This document shows positions 1-7,713 of a stretch of DNA of 44,494 bases, piece after piece. How positions within the stretch are numbered: position 1 is the first letter of the stretch; every line of letters begins with the position of its first letter. Source of the stretch: Treponema sp. (GTDB lineage: Bacteria; Spirochaetota; Spirochaetia; Treponematales; Treponemataceae); the NCBI GenBank assembly GCA_024681195.1, contig JAILBH010000066.1, positions 1-44,494 of the forward strand, read 5' to 3'. A model generated the notes under the pieces. That model made no database searches, was not told where the DNA came from, and saw only the letters and a list, made by a program, of their open reading frames with translations. Made by a program: the position numbers and the translations under genes.

Positions 1-477
1 CCGCAGCATAGAAGAAACAAAATTATAGGCAGACACAAGAATAAGATTAAAGCACATAATCTTCATATATGCCGAAGAATCTGCAAGAATTGATTCAGGA
101 GTTTTTAAGAATTTAAGAATTGGTTCTGCTGCAAAAAAAGCGATTGTACCTATTACAAGCGGTACCACAATCATGATAAACGCGGTGTTTACAATACAAT
201 TCTTTACTTTGCTGTCGTTGCCTTCTCCAAAGAAATGAGAAGTAATAATTCCACCGCCGGAACCAATTCCATTGCACAACGCAAAAAAGAAAAAAGTAAT
301 TGATCCTGTAGCTCCAATTGCAGCAAGGGCATCTGCACCAATTATCTGACCAACAATTACTGAGTCTGCCAGATTGTACAGCTGCTGGAAAATGTTTCCT
401 ATGAGCATTGGAACTGAAAAAACAAGCAGCAGGCGAACAGGATTGCCTTCTGTCATGTTCATCATATTGGACTTCAT
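1..477 (-). CDS. MATE family efflux transporter, partial (N-terminal 159 residues)
   Basis: The reading frame opens with ATG at 477 and stays open to the left edge, so only the N-terminus is present. The start of the protein carries the MATE hallmark TEGNPVRLLLVFSVPMLIG followed by NIFQQLYNLADSVIVG (about residues 8-42), then hydrophobic helices and a glycine-rich GIGSGGGIITSHFFGEG stretch. This is the antiporter family that exports cationic drugs or metabolites using Na+ or H+ gradients across the inner membrane. The substrate cannot be told. It lies downstream of mtaB on the same strand after a 102-base gap that holds a hairpin and a possible own promoter. No Shine-Dalgarno is visible before the ATG. 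Confidence 0.9.
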   Translation of the reverse strand, partial: MKSNMMNMTEGNPVRLLLVFSVPMLIGNIFQQLYNLADSVIVGQIIGADALAAIGATGSITFFFFALCNGIGSGGGIITSHFFGEGNDSKVKNCIVNTAFIMIVVPLVIGTIAFFAAEPILKFLKTPESILADSSAYMKIMCFNLILVSAYNFVSSMLR

Positions 478-486
478 GTTAATTTA

Positions 487-492
487 ATTATA
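487..492 (-). promoter_or_regulatory. Candidate -10 box for the MATE gene, nine bases before the ATG
   Basis: On the minus strand TATAAT (492 to 487) lies nine bases upstream of the ATG at 477. No convincing -35 hexamer is found 16-19 bases further up. The predicted transcript would start within a few bases of the ATG and there is no Shine-Dalgarno, so the mRNA might be leaderless. This is inferred from sequence only. Confidence 0.3.
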
Positions 493-563
493 ATGAGCGG
501 ATTGATGAATAAATTGTATGAAAATATATAGTTATGATATGAATTTTTATACGTGGATTGGAC

Positions 564-579
564 GCACGCATTCGCGTGC
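564..579 (-). terminator. GC-rich hairpin directly after the mtaB stop codon
   Basis: GCACGC (564-569) pairs perfectly with GCGTGC (574-579) around a 4-base loop, and the stem touches the mtaB stop codon (582-580). No T-run follows on the minus strand, so it is not a classic intrinsic terminator. It may protect the 3' end of the message or give partial termination before the MATE gene. Confidence 0.35.
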
Positions 580-2040
580 TTACCGACGTTTTGCTTCGCA
601 AAAGTCGCTTAATGAATGGTAGTATGCAACAGCTTCTATATCGCCACCCTTCTTGATTTTTTCTTCCAGCGGGGCGATAATTTTTACCTTTACTGCCTGG
701 TTCGGCTCAAGCTCTATGTCTGATTCAAGCTCGCAGTGAATAAAATTTTCTGTCATACAGTGATAACGCAAGGTGCCATCAGCAAGAGTTGAGCTCATTT
801 TTTCTACAACTGCACTAAGCTCTTTGCCGGCAAATCCATCAATATATGCAATCTTATTTTTTATTGCAAGTTCTGTAAGCTTACGCGCTCTCTCCCCGCT
901 CACACTCTGTGGAATTTTTGGCTTCATGCTGCAGGCTGGAGTTCCGGGTCTTTCCGAAAATGGAAAAGCGTGAATCCAGCTAAAAGCACATTCAGAGCAT
1001 AAATCCATAGTCAGCTCAAAGTCTTCCTCTGATTCGGCAGGAAATCCTGTAATTATATCACAGGCAATAAACGCCCCGGGTTTTGCATCACGAAGCTTTT
1101 TACATACAATAATAACTTCTTCCCTGCTGTAATGTCTGTTCATAAGTTTTAAAATCTTATTGCTTCCGCTTTGAACCGAAATATGAAAGTGCGGCCTTAC
1201 CCGGCTATTGGTAATCACACGGCAAAAGTCATCTGTTACAACCTCGGGATAAAGACTTGAAATTCTAAAATTGATTTTTGTAGTCTTTTCCAAAAGAAGA
1301 GCTAAAAGCTGAACAAAGTTATAATATTCAATAGAGCCATCCTCTTTTTGGAACTCCCCTTTATACTGAGCAATATTAATTGAAGTAAGAACAACTTCGT
1401 CGTAGCCGGCCTTTTCCAAAGCCTTAACACGTTCAACGGCTTTATTAACTTCAAGCGAAACACTGTATCCCCGTGCAATATGAATTGTACAAAAAGCACA
1501 AGAATTATTGCAGCCGTCCTGAATCTTTAAACTTGCTCTGGAATGAGCCAGCATTGTAGTTGTAGAAAGCTCAAAGGAATTTTCTGGAAAGCCCGGTTTT
1601 TGCGGAGGGGTTACAGTCAAATTCTTTTTAATATATTCGCTGAATGAAACAGGTTCAAACCCGCTTTGAATAAAACTTTGTAACAGCTCTGGAATACGTA
1701 CAATACGGCTTTTAATCTGTCCACCAAGAACAGCAATACGGTTATCTATTTTTTCTATCTGACCTTTTGAAAGCTGCGCATAGCAGCCTGTTACAAGCAC
1801 ACAGGCAGACTCATATTTTTTTAAAACAAGCCTTAGAATTCTTCTTGCCTTTTGTTCTGCCTTTTGAGTAACTGCACATGTATTGATTATAACTAAAACT
1901 GTTGAAGAATCGCTTTTGGAAGAAGCCGAAACACCTTCCATAGAAACTTCAAAACCAGAATCAAGAAAAATACGGGCAGCAGCCTCGCTTTCTATCTGGT
2001 TAAGACGACATCCAAGTGTTTCAATTCTGACGGTTTTCAA
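580..2040 (-). CDS. mtaB: tRNA t6A37 methylthiotransferase MtaB (radical SAM)
   Basis: This 486-residue protein has the methylthiotransferase layout. The N-terminal domain carries the auxiliary 4Fe-4S cluster cysteines C11 (TLGCRLNQ), C55 (INTCAVT) and C86 (VTGCYAQ). The radical SAM domain has C177-x3-C181-x2-C184 (DGCNNSCAFC), and a TRAM-like RNA-binding tail follows. The GCRLNQ and NTCAVT motifs place it in the MtaB branch, which converts t6A to ms2t6A at position 37 of ANN-decoding tRNAs, rather than MiaB. The start codon is TTG at 2040, needed to keep the KTVRIETLGC opening. There is no clear Shine-Dalgarno, and the stop of the upstream TPR gene lies two bases away, so translation is probably coupled. 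Confidence 0.92.
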   Translation of the reverse strand: MKTVRIETLGCRLNQIESEAAARIFLDSGFEVSMEGVSASSKSDSSTVLVIINTCAVTQKAEQKARRILRLVLKKYESACVLVTGCYAQLSKGQIEKIDNRIAVLGGQIKSRIVRIPELLQSFIQSGFEPVSFSEYIKKNLTVTPPQKPGFPENSFELSTTTMLAHSRASLKIQDGCNNSCAFCTIHIARGYSVSLEVNKAVERVKALEKAGYDEVVLTSINIAQYKGEFQKEDGSIEYYNFVQLLALLLEKTTKINFRISSLYPEVVTDDFCRVITNSRVRPHFHISVQSGSNKILKLMNRHYSREEVIIVCKKLRDAKPGAFIACDIITGFPAESEEDFELTMDLCSECAFSWIHAFPFSERPGTPACSMKPKIPQSVSGERARKLTELAIKNKIAYIDGFAGKELSAVVEKMSSTLADGTLRYHCMTENFIHCELESDIELEPNQAVKVKIIAPLEEKIKKGGDIEAVAYYHSLSDFCEAKRR

Positions 2041-2042
2041 TT

Positions 2043-2675
2043 TTATTTAATTTTTTCTTTTACACGATCTCGACCGCGGGAGGCATCAACAGAAGAAGGA
2101 TTTAATCTTAATGCTTCATCGTAGGCTTCGAGAGATTCCAGATAGTTACCAGCCATTTCGCGGGCATAACCAAGTCTTATCCAATAGTTATCAATAAGAG
2201 GTTCTTTTTTTACTGCAGAAGAAATTGAAATATCTGCATGCTGATAGCGGCCCTGACGGATATAGATTTCTCCCATATAATAATAGGCAGCACCAACTCT
2301 GGATCCACTATCCTGTGCACTTGCAACATATTTCTGGAACTGTTCCATTGCACCTGCATTTTTTCCAAGAAAATATCGGGCTTCACCAAGAATCTCTATA
2401 AGACGAAGGTCAAAAGCACTGATTGCAAGTCCTTCGGTAGCACGCTGTTCTGCTTCGGCATACTGCTTGTTTTTTACAAGTGACCAGCACATAACTACAT
2501 AAGCTTCGATTCTGTTAGGATTTTCCTGAAGCTCTTCCTCACAAACCTGTACAGATTCTGTATATTTTCCGTTGTGATATAAAACCAGAGCATCCTTTTT
2601 AGGAGTGGCTTGAGAGAATAACTGTGTGCCCAGCATGCAGAAGAATAATACAAAACCAAAAACTGCTTTTTTCAT
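2043..2675 (-). CDS. Exported tetratricopeptide repeat protein
   Basis: This 210-residue protein has a signal peptide (KKAVFGFVLFFCMLGTQLFSQA, cleavage probably after about residue 21) and then roughly five TPR-type helical pairs. The repeats are clearest near ALVLYHNGKYTESVQVCEEEL and near NYLESLEAYDEALRLNP. There is no cysteine at the cleavage site, so it is not an obvious lipoprotein. TPR proteins are scaffolds for protein-protein contacts; this one should act in the periplasm. It sits between the bactofilin (3-base gap) and mtaB (2-base gap) and is surely co-transcribed with them. A link to bactofilin-based envelope shaping is possible but inferred only from position. Confidence 0.75.
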   Translation of the reverse strand: MKKAVFGFVLFFCMLGTQLFSQATPKKDALVLYHNGKYTESVQVCEEELQENPNRIEAYVVMCWSLVKNKQYAEAEQRATEGLAISAFDLRLIEILGEARYFLGKNAGAMEQFQKYVASAQDSGSRVGAAYYYMGEIYIRQGRYQHADISISSAVKKEPLIDNYWIRLGYAREMAGNYLESLEAYDEALRLNPSSVDASRGRDRVKEKIK

Positions 2676-2678
2676 TTT

Positions 2679-3038
2679 TTACTTCACCATTGTACATTTT
2701 CCGGAAAAGTCGCTGCCCGGTTCAAGGACTACCTTTTGAGTAACAATATCACCATCAAGAGAACCTGTAGAAGTAACAAAAATAAGCTTTTCGCCGCGAA
2801 CATTACCCTTTACCTTTCCACGGATAAGAACTCGTGAAGCATTGATATCTGCTTCAACAACAGCGTTTGTATCTATAACAAGGTCACTCTGAGTATCTAT
2901 TTTTCCTGTGATTTTTCCTCTTATTAAGAAAGGCTTTTGAATCTTGATATTACCTGTAAAACTGATATCATTTTCAACGATTGTATCAAAAGCATCATCT
3001 TCCATATCAAAAAAATCTGAATCTTTTACATCAAACAT
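2679..3038 (-). CDS. Bactofilin (polymer-forming cytoskeletal protein)
   Basis: This 119-residue protein is a typical small bactofilin. A short disordered acidic N-terminus is followed by the DUF583 right-handed beta-helix with regularly spaced hydrophobic and glycine positions (FLIRGKITGKI, DLVIDTNAVVEADI, VLIRGKVKGNV, LDGDIVTQKVVLEPGS). Bactofilins polymerise without nucleotide at the inner membrane and recruit cell-wall enzymes; in spirochaetes they are linked to cell shape and motility. It is the first gene of a unit running into the TPR protein and mtaB. A well-formed sigma70-like promoter lies in the gap after rluA. Confidence 0.88.
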   Translation of the reverse strand: MFDVKDSDFFDMEDDAFDTIVENDISFTGNIKIQKPFLIRGKITGKIDTQSDLVIDTNAVVEADINASRVLIRGKVKGNVRGEKLIFVTSTGSLDGDIVTQKVVLEPGSDFSGKCTMVK

Positions 3039-3046
3039 ATTAATTT

Positions 3047-3075
3047 ATTTTAACGGTAATATGGGAAACGGTCAA
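3047..3075 (-). promoter_or_regulatory. Sigma70-like promoter for the bactofilin gene
   Basis: On the minus strand TTGACC (3075-3070) is separated by exactly 17 bases from TAAAAT (3052-3047). The ATG at 3038 follows only eight bases after the -10 box and no Shine-Dalgarno lies between, so the transcript would be leaderless or nearly so. The -35 box begins three bases beyond the rluA stop codon. Confidence 0.6.
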
Positions 3076-3077
3076 TA

Positions 3078-3704
3078 TTAGGTTTGAGTGGTAATTTCAA
3101 AAGAACGGAGCCCTTCTTTAAGAGGAATTGTAAGTTTTACAGAAAACAACTGCAGATGTCTGATTCCAGCGGCTTTTTTTAAAAGCTTATTCAATTTAAA
3201 GTTTCCATGCTGGTCGTCACCGGCAATCGGGCAGCCCTGCTTAGCAAGATGAATACGAATCTGGTGCATTCGTCCGGTTTGTAAAATAAGACTTATTTTG
3301 GAAAGAATAATCTTCTGCCCTTCCCATTCAATCTCACTTTCTTCCAGAACTTTATAATGAGTTACAGCGTTTTTTTTCTGCCCGTGTTGAACCAATTCTT
3401 CGTTAATTGTTCCCTGTTTTTGAGCAAGCCTACCTATACACAGAGCAACATATTCTTTTTCAACTTCCTTACTGCCAATAAGCTTAGTCCATTTATTTGC
3501 CGAAGATGGAGTCTTAGCAACAATCATAAGTCCCGATGTATCCTTATCAAGACGATGAACAAGATAAACCTTTTGGCCTGTCTGTTTTGCAAGCTCTTCA
3601 TCAAGCGGATGCGAAATTTTTTCTCCGCCCTGTACAGGCATTCCGGCACGTTTATTTATGATGTAAATTTCTGAATTTTCGTATATAATAGGAATACAGT
3701 CCAT
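3078..3704 (-). CDS. RluA-family RNA pseudouridine synthase
   Basis: The protein converts a uridine in rRNA or tRNA to pseudouridine. It has the family signature HRLDKDTSG with the catalytic aspartate at D53, then IRIHLAKQGCPIAGDDQHG, which matches the conserved RIHLA...G.P..GD block. With 208 residues it is a short RluA type with no N-terminal S4 domain. I start it at ATG 3704 (MDCIPIIYEN). The frame can be extended to a TTG at 3740, but the added residues are encoded by promoter-like T-rich DNA and are not family-like. Which uridine is modified cannot be decided from sequence. Confidence 0.85.
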   Translation of the reverse strand: MDCIPIIYENSEIYIINKRAGMPVQGGEKISHPLDEELAKQTGQKVYLVHRLDKDTSGLMIVAKTPSSANKWTKLIGSKEVEKEYVALCIGRLAQKQGTINEELVQHGQKKNAVTHYKVLEESEIEWEGQKIILSKISLILQTGRMHQIRIHLAKQGCPIAGDDQHGNFKLNKLLKKAAGIRHLQLFSVKLTIPLKEGLRSFEITTQT

Positions 3705-3711
3705 AAAAAAA

Positions 3712-3740
3712 AATATAATCGAGGTTATATAAAATGACAA
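3712..3740 (-). promoter_or_regulatory. Sigma70-like promoter for rluA, overlapping the divergent gene start
   Basis: On the minus strand TTGTCA (3740-3735) is spaced 17 bases from TATATT (3717-3712), and the rluA ATG at 3704 comes seven bases later without a Shine-Dalgarno. The -35 box overlaps the ATG of the divergent gene at 3734. A plus-strand TATAAT (3714-3719) overlaps this -10 box, so the two divergent genes may compete for RNA polymerase. Confidence 0.5.
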
Positions 3741-4930
3741 GTCATAAATTACAAAAACTGTTTACATCACTGCTGTTTATTCTTTTTTGTTCTACCCTTG
3801 CTTTTGCAGAAAATATTTCTGACTCTGTTTATAACTATTCCCTGGATGTGCCCGAAGGTTTTGAACTTGCAGAAATTTCGGACGATCAGATGTCCTATCA
3901 TTTTACACATCCAAATTATCCGGTTCAGTTTATTTTAAAAGTATATGATAGGGCTGTTACCGGAAACACAGGCTCTACAGCAGATGAAGTACTTCGAACT
4001 GCCCTTAAAAAGCTTTCTGCCTCCATGGAAATTGATACTTTTGCCTGGAATAAAAACCCGATTTGTGCAATTTCTGATTTTTCGATGACTTTGGACCAGC
4101 AATATTCCGGCTGGGCAATTTGTGCTCCGCTTGAAAAACAGGGAGCTTTTGTTGTTGTGCTTGCCTACACTACAGCCGATGCAAGACAAAGCTGCAATCC
4201 CTTTATCATGTCAATCTTGAACTCACTGTGTACAGATGAAAACTTTTACTGCTATCCTGGAATTATTGCAACCTACGCTTTTCCTTATGAAGGCTACCGC
4301 GAAATTTCTCTGAACATCCAGAATAATCTAATTACCACCGAAATTGATAAATCTGACATAGACGCTGCTCAATTTGTCCTTGAAATGGAATACAACGTTC
4401 TTCTTCTATATTCAAAACATAATCTTTGGAAAGAAGCCTGGCAGCGTTATTACAGAATGGTTTACCGGGACAGTTATGGACGCCTTATACCAGTTTCGGC
4501 TGCCGTAATAGAAAAGCTTTATCCTTTATGTGAAAAGGCTAACCCTTCAAATCCATCGCTTACTTATGCACAGACAATCCTTTCCTGGGTACAAACCTTT
4601 GATTATAAGAGGGATAATCAGTCTGCCTCTACAACAGACTTTACAAATCTACCTGCAGTCTTATGCGGAAAAGGTAATGACTGTGATTCTCGAAGTATGC
4701 TTGTCTGCGTTCTTTTAAGGGCTGCGGGTTTTGAATCCTTTATGCTGATTTCCAGAGAATACAGCCATGCAATGACAACTTTTGAAAATCCTGCACCAGG
4801 ACAAAAATATGAGGTTGAAGGAACTGGAAGAGAATTTTTAATGGGAGAAACAACTGCTAAGGTAACCTGGGGTACAATTGCTCAGGAGCATGCAGACCGT
4901 AGCAAATGGATCCCGGTATTTTTACCTTAA
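3734..4930 (+). CDS. Exported transglutaminase-like domain protein
   Basis: This 398-residue protein has a signal peptide (hydrophobic LFTSLLFILFCSTLAFAEN, cleavage about residue 25). The N-terminal region is PsbP/DUF-like and of unknown role. The C-terminal papain-like fold carries a transglutaminase-type triad: C317 in GNDCDSRS, H345 in YSHAM, and an acidic residue near 360-362 (YEVEGTG). Bacterial members are usually proteases or peptidoglycan/protein-modifying enzymes in the periplasm, so hydrolysis or transpeptidation is possible; the substrate is unknown. A GAGG ribosome site lies ten bases before the ATG. It ends nine bases from the stop of the convergent EIIA regulator gene with no visible terminator. 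Confidence 0.72.
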   Translation: MTSHKLQKLFTSLLFILFCSTLAFAENISDSVYNYSLDVPEGFELAEISDDQMSYHFTHPNYPVQFILKVYDRAVTGNTGSTADEVLRTALKKLSASMEIDTFAWNKNPICAISDFSMTLDQQYSGWAICAPLEKQGAFVVVLAYTTADARQSCNPFIMSILNSLCTDENFYCYPGIIATYAFPYEGYREISLNIQNNLITTEIDKSDIDAAQFVLEMEYNVLLLYSKHNLWKEAWQRYYRMVYRDSYGRLIPVSAAVIEKLYPLCEKANPSNPSLTYAQTILSWVQTFDYKRDNQSASTTDFTNLPAVLCGKGNDCDSRSMLVCVLLRAAGFESFMLISREYSHAMTTFENPAPGQKYEVEGTGREFLMGETTAKVTWGTIAQEHADRSKWIPVFLP

Positions 4931-4939
4931 ATTTAAACT

Positions 4940-5581
4940 CTAAGCCAGCAAAGAAAAAACTTCTTCAGGAGTTTTAGCAGCAATAATAGAACTGTGAAGA
5001 CCTTCTACCTTAAGCTTTCCGCAGAAATGAGAAAGAGTCTTAAGGTATAAAGAATGCTGATTATAAGCTGCAGCAATCATAAATAACAAATCTACAGGCT
5101 CATCATCAATTGTCTGATAATCGTTTATAGGCTTTTTACAAACTCCAACAGCCATTACTAAATCGGTTACAGAAGAAAGACGTACATGAGGAATTGCAAT
5201 ACCCTTTCCGATTGCTGTAGACATAAGTTCTTCACGCTTTAAAATTTCGGTAGTAAGTTCGGAAGCATTTTTAATTTGTGGGGCTGTAGAAAGAACATCT
5301 GCAAGCTGAATAATTGCATCGTGTTTTGTGCTGTGATTAATAAAAACAATCCTTTCAGGCGACAGGATATTTCTAAGCTGAACTTCTGAATTATCAGATT
5401 TAAAGGCACTTGAAGAAAGTCTTGCATTAACCCAGTTTTCAATCTCTGTTTTCTTAAAACGCCATACAGTTCCGATTTTTCCTGCCGGGATTTCACCTTT
5501 TTGTGCCCAGTCATATACGGTTCTGTCAGAAACTCGAAGATATTTTGCTACTTCTTCGATTGTAAGGATGTCATCTGTCAT
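4940..5581 (-). CDS. Excisionase-type HTH / PTS fructose-family EIIA fusion regulator
   Basis: Two domains are seen in 213 residues. Residues 5-53 (ILTIEEVAKYLRVSDRTVYDWAQKGEIPAG) are a MerR/excisionase-like helix-turn-helix. Residues 72-210 are a PTS EIIA type-2 (PtsN-like) domain with the phosphorylatable histidine H132 in GIAIPHVR. HTH-EIIA fusions of this kind are known in treponemes, some of which lack sugar-transporting PTS permeases, so the EIIA domain is thought to be regulatory. Phosphorylation by HPr would then alter DNA binding. The gene has a good AGGTGG ribosome site and its own promoter. It is divergent from the phosphohexomutase operon, a plausible but unproven target. The stop codon is TAG. 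Confidence 0.87.
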   Translation of the reverse strand: MTDDILTIEEVAKYLRVSDRTVYDWAQKGEIPAGKIGTVWRFKKTEIENWVNARLSSSAFKSDNSEVQLRNILSPERIVFINHSTKHDAIIQLADVLSTAPQIKNASELTTEILKREELMSTAIGKGIAIPHVRLSSVTDLVMAVGVCKKPINDYQTIDDEPVDLLFMIAAAYNQHSLYLKTLSHFCGKLKVEGLHSSIIAAKTPEEVFSLLA

Positions 5582-5634
5582 AATCAGCCCACCTTTAATA
5601 CTTTTTTGTTTAATCTGTTTGAAATCTATGTAAT

Positions 5635-5663
5635 ATTTTGCATATTCTACGCTTTTTTGTCAA
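5635..5663 (-). promoter_or_regulatory. Promoter for the HTH-EIIA gene
   Basis: On the minus strand a perfect TTGACA (5663-5658) is followed after 17 bases by CAAAAT (5640-5635), a moderate -10 match. The transcript would have a leader of about 47 bases containing the AGGTGG ribosome site before the ATG at 5581. Confidence 0.45.
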
Positions 5664-5697
5664 GTAGATATATTAACCGCCTCAAATCTTGCTTTTT

Positions 5698-5727
5698 TTG
5701 ACATTGATTTTTACCTTTATATACAAT
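5698..5727 (+). promoter_or_regulatory. Promoter for the 5741-11316 operon
   Basis: A perfect TTGACA (5698-5703) is followed after 18 bases by TACAAT (5722-5727); TATACA (5720-5725) at 16-base spacing is an alternative -10. The ATG at 5741 is only 13 bases beyond, so the leader would be very short and no Shine-Dalgarno is present. It lies back to back with the promoter of the divergent regulator; the two -35 boxes are about 35 bases apart. Confidence 0.5.
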
Positions 5728-5740
5728 AATATGGATATAT

Positions 5741-6805
5741 ATGAAAACAAAAAAACACATCAGCTTATATATTCTTCTTACTCTGCTGTTTTTACTTTTA
5801 TATATCTTTCTTGCTGCAAAGCCCCTTGGAAAAGAATATCATTTTGTACCAGAATGGAAAAAAAGTATTATGGTTTCACCCGTACAAAAAGATTTAAGCA
5901 CTGCTAAGCCTGTATATTTTAAGCTTGGACAGAATGCAGGTTATTTTACCGAAGACGGCTATATTACAACTTCAATTACCTACCCTTCAAAAGCAAGCAT
6001 TTCGTCAGATTATTATGCAGTTTACAATACAGAAGATTCCAGAATCAATTTTTATGATTACAAGAATCAGGAAAAGGGTGTTTTAGGAGTTCCCGGTTAT
6101 CCTTACTTTGAAGATGACAGAATTTTTGTTTTTATGCCGGGCGGAGCTTCATTTGCAAAATGTAATTCAAACGGAACAGTTCTTTGGACAAACGAAAACA
6201 TAACCCCAATTACTGCCTTCAGTTCAAAAGCCGAATACACCGCATCAGGTTATGCAGACGGAACAATCCGCATTTTATACAACGAAACAGGCATAGAAAA
6301 AACAAGCTTTGCGCCAGGTGGAAGCGATTATAAAGTAATACTTGGACTTGATATTTCAAACGATGGAGTTTTCTGTGCTTCAATTTCCGGTCACAATAAA
6401 CAGCGTTTTGCACTTACAAAGATTGAAAATAACCAGGCTAAAATTGTTTATCACCAGTATCTTGATTCAGATTTAAACCGAAGGACCGTTGTATGCTTTT
6501 GTGATAATGATAAACAGATTATTTACAATTATGACGGTTATCTTGGTATTTATAATATTGAAACCCAGAAGAATACACAAATCAAAATTGATACTTCTAT
6601 CATAAGTGTAGAAGAAACCGATACCCTTTTCTTTGTCCTTGGTAAAAAAGACAGAAGCTATACAGTATATATAATTGAAAAAACTCAGACGCTTGAAGGT
6701 TCTTTTACCTTTGAGGCAGATTCTGCATTTATAAAAACAAAAAATAATGCACTTTATGTTGGGCAGGATACAACAATTTCAAAGATGAAGATTTCAAAAG
6801 AATAA
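5741..6805 (+). CDS. Membrane-anchored propeller-like protein of unknown function
   Basis: This 354-residue protein begins with an uncleaved-looking hydrophobic anchor (about residues 7-25, ISLYILLTLLFLLLYIFLAA). The rest is a series of beta-rich repeats of the WD40/PQQ-propeller style, such as YYAVYNTEDSRINFYDYKN, GTVLWTNE, YTASGYADGTIRIL and YLGIYNIETQ. It should face the periplasm. No catalytic motif is visible, and propellers of this type usually serve as binding scaffolds. It is first in a plus-strand unit, 16 bases before the degenerate LytM protein. I do not recognise a named family. Confidence 0.65.
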   Translation: MKTKKHISLYILLTLLFLLLYIFLAAKPLGKEYHFVPEWKKSIMVSPVQKDLSTAKPVYFKLGQNAGYFTEDGYITTSITYPSKASISSDYYAVYNTEDSRINFYDYKNQEKGVLGVPGYPYFEDDRIFVFMPGGASFAKCNSNGTVLWTNENITPITAFSSKAEYTASGYADGTIRILYNETGIEKTSFAPGGSDYKVILGLDISNDGVFCASISGHNKQRFALTKIENNQAKIVYHQYLDSDLNRRTVVCFCDNDKQIIYNYDGYLGIYNIETQKNTQIKIDTSIISVEETDTLFFVLGKKDRSYTVYIIEKTQTLEGSFTFEADSAFIKTKNNALYVGQDTTISKMKISKE

Positions 6806-6821
6806 CGGGTGGGATAAGCTT

Positions 6822-7691
6822 ATGAAAATTAGAAAATCTTTTATTAGTGGTTTGATATTAGTTTTTGTAGCTGTAGGTTTTGGCTTTGGACTTGACTGGC
6901 CTCAGGAAGAAAAAGGTCCCGATTCAATTGTTTCATTTTTTGGGCAGAACATTGGTGGTAAAATAAGCAAATCAATTATATTTACAGATCCTGCCCAGGT
7001 AAATGCAATAAAAGATGGAACTCTTTTGATTGTAATGTCTGATGTTGATGATGATTCAGATTTCTTTCCTTCTTCTCTTGGTTCCTGCGTTATTCTTTCA
7101 CACGATGATGATATGATTTCTGTTTATGCAAATCTTGATGAAGATTCCATTAATTTAAAAAAGAATTCTTATACTGAAGGCGAACTTATTGGAGAAACAG
7201 GAAATTCCGGCTGGCAGCAGACCAGAAGCAGTCTTGAATTCCAGCTGCTTGATAATCAGAAATCTGCAGCCATCAATCCTAAAATTCTTTTACCGCGTAT
7301 TGAAAATGAAACGGATTATAATCTTTCGGGCATAATGCTTCAAAACAAAGAAGGCAAATTTTTTGATATAAAAGAAACAAAGATTTTTCCTTCCGGTACA
7401 TACAAAATCTATCATACAAGAAACAAAACCATAGTTCCTTATAAAACTACATGTACTATTAATGGTGTTATCATTGATGAAATTTGTTTTGATACTATAA
7501 ATATGCTCAACGGCCGTTTATATATTGACGGAAGCACAAAGCAATATACAGCCGACATTCTATACCCTGATCAAAACCTTATTTTAACCGGTGAAGTTAT
7601 GTTTCCGTCTGGCCAATCCACACTTGGTATTACTGTAGAGAATTATTTAGGAAAAACAAAGCAGATAAGTTATATTCTTTCAATTTATTAA
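6822..7691 (+). CDS. Exported M23/LytM-like protein lacking catalytic residues
   Basis: This 289-residue protein has a signal peptide (about residues 5-24) and an N-terminal half resembling an M23 metalloprotease fold. LGSCVILSHDDDMISVYANLD matches the H..G...YAHL region, and EGELIGETGNSG followed by SSLEFQLLDNQ and NPKILLPR matches the G..GNTG...HLHFE..P..YL region. The zinc ligands of the family (HxxxD and HxH) are not preserved: HLHFE has become SLEFQ and YAHL has become YANL. It is therefore probably a non-enzymatic binding or amidase-activating module like EnvC/NlpD-type LytM factors; that role is inference. The C-terminal 120 residues are beta-rich and unassigned. The ribosome site is GGGTGGGAT. 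Confidence 0.68.
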   Translation: MKIRKSFISGLILVFVAVGFGFGLDWPQEEKGPDSIVSFFGQNIGGKISKSIIFTDPAQVNAIKDGTLLIVMSDVDDDSDFFPSSLGSCVILSHDDDMISVYANLDEDSINLKKNSYTEGELIGETGNSGWQQTRSSLEFQLLDNQKSAAINPKILLPRIENETDYNLSGIMLQNKEGKFFDIKETKIFPSGTYKIYHTRNKTIVPYKTTCTINGVIIDEICFDTINMLNGRLYIDGSTKQYTADILYPDQNLILTGEVMFPSGQSTLGITVENYLGKTKQISYILSIY

Positions 7692-7697
7692 TTTTAG

Positions 7698-7706
7698 TGG
7701 TAAAAT
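7698..7706 (+). promoter_or_regulatory. Extended -10 promoter element before the first phosphohexomutase gene
   Basis: TGGTAAAAT forms an extended -10 (TG at 7698-7699, TAAAAT at 7701-7706), and the ATG at 7714 follows after seven bases with no Shine-Dalgarno. A clear -35 box is not seen. An internal, possibly leaderless promoter would let this gene be expressed apart from the two upstream envelope genes. Confidence 0.35.
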
Positions 7707-7713
7707 TATTATT

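Noticed and set aside
3705-3740. N-terminal extension of the RluA-type enzyme from a TTG
   Set aside because: The extra residues come from a promoter-like T-rich stretch and there is no ribosome site before the TTG.
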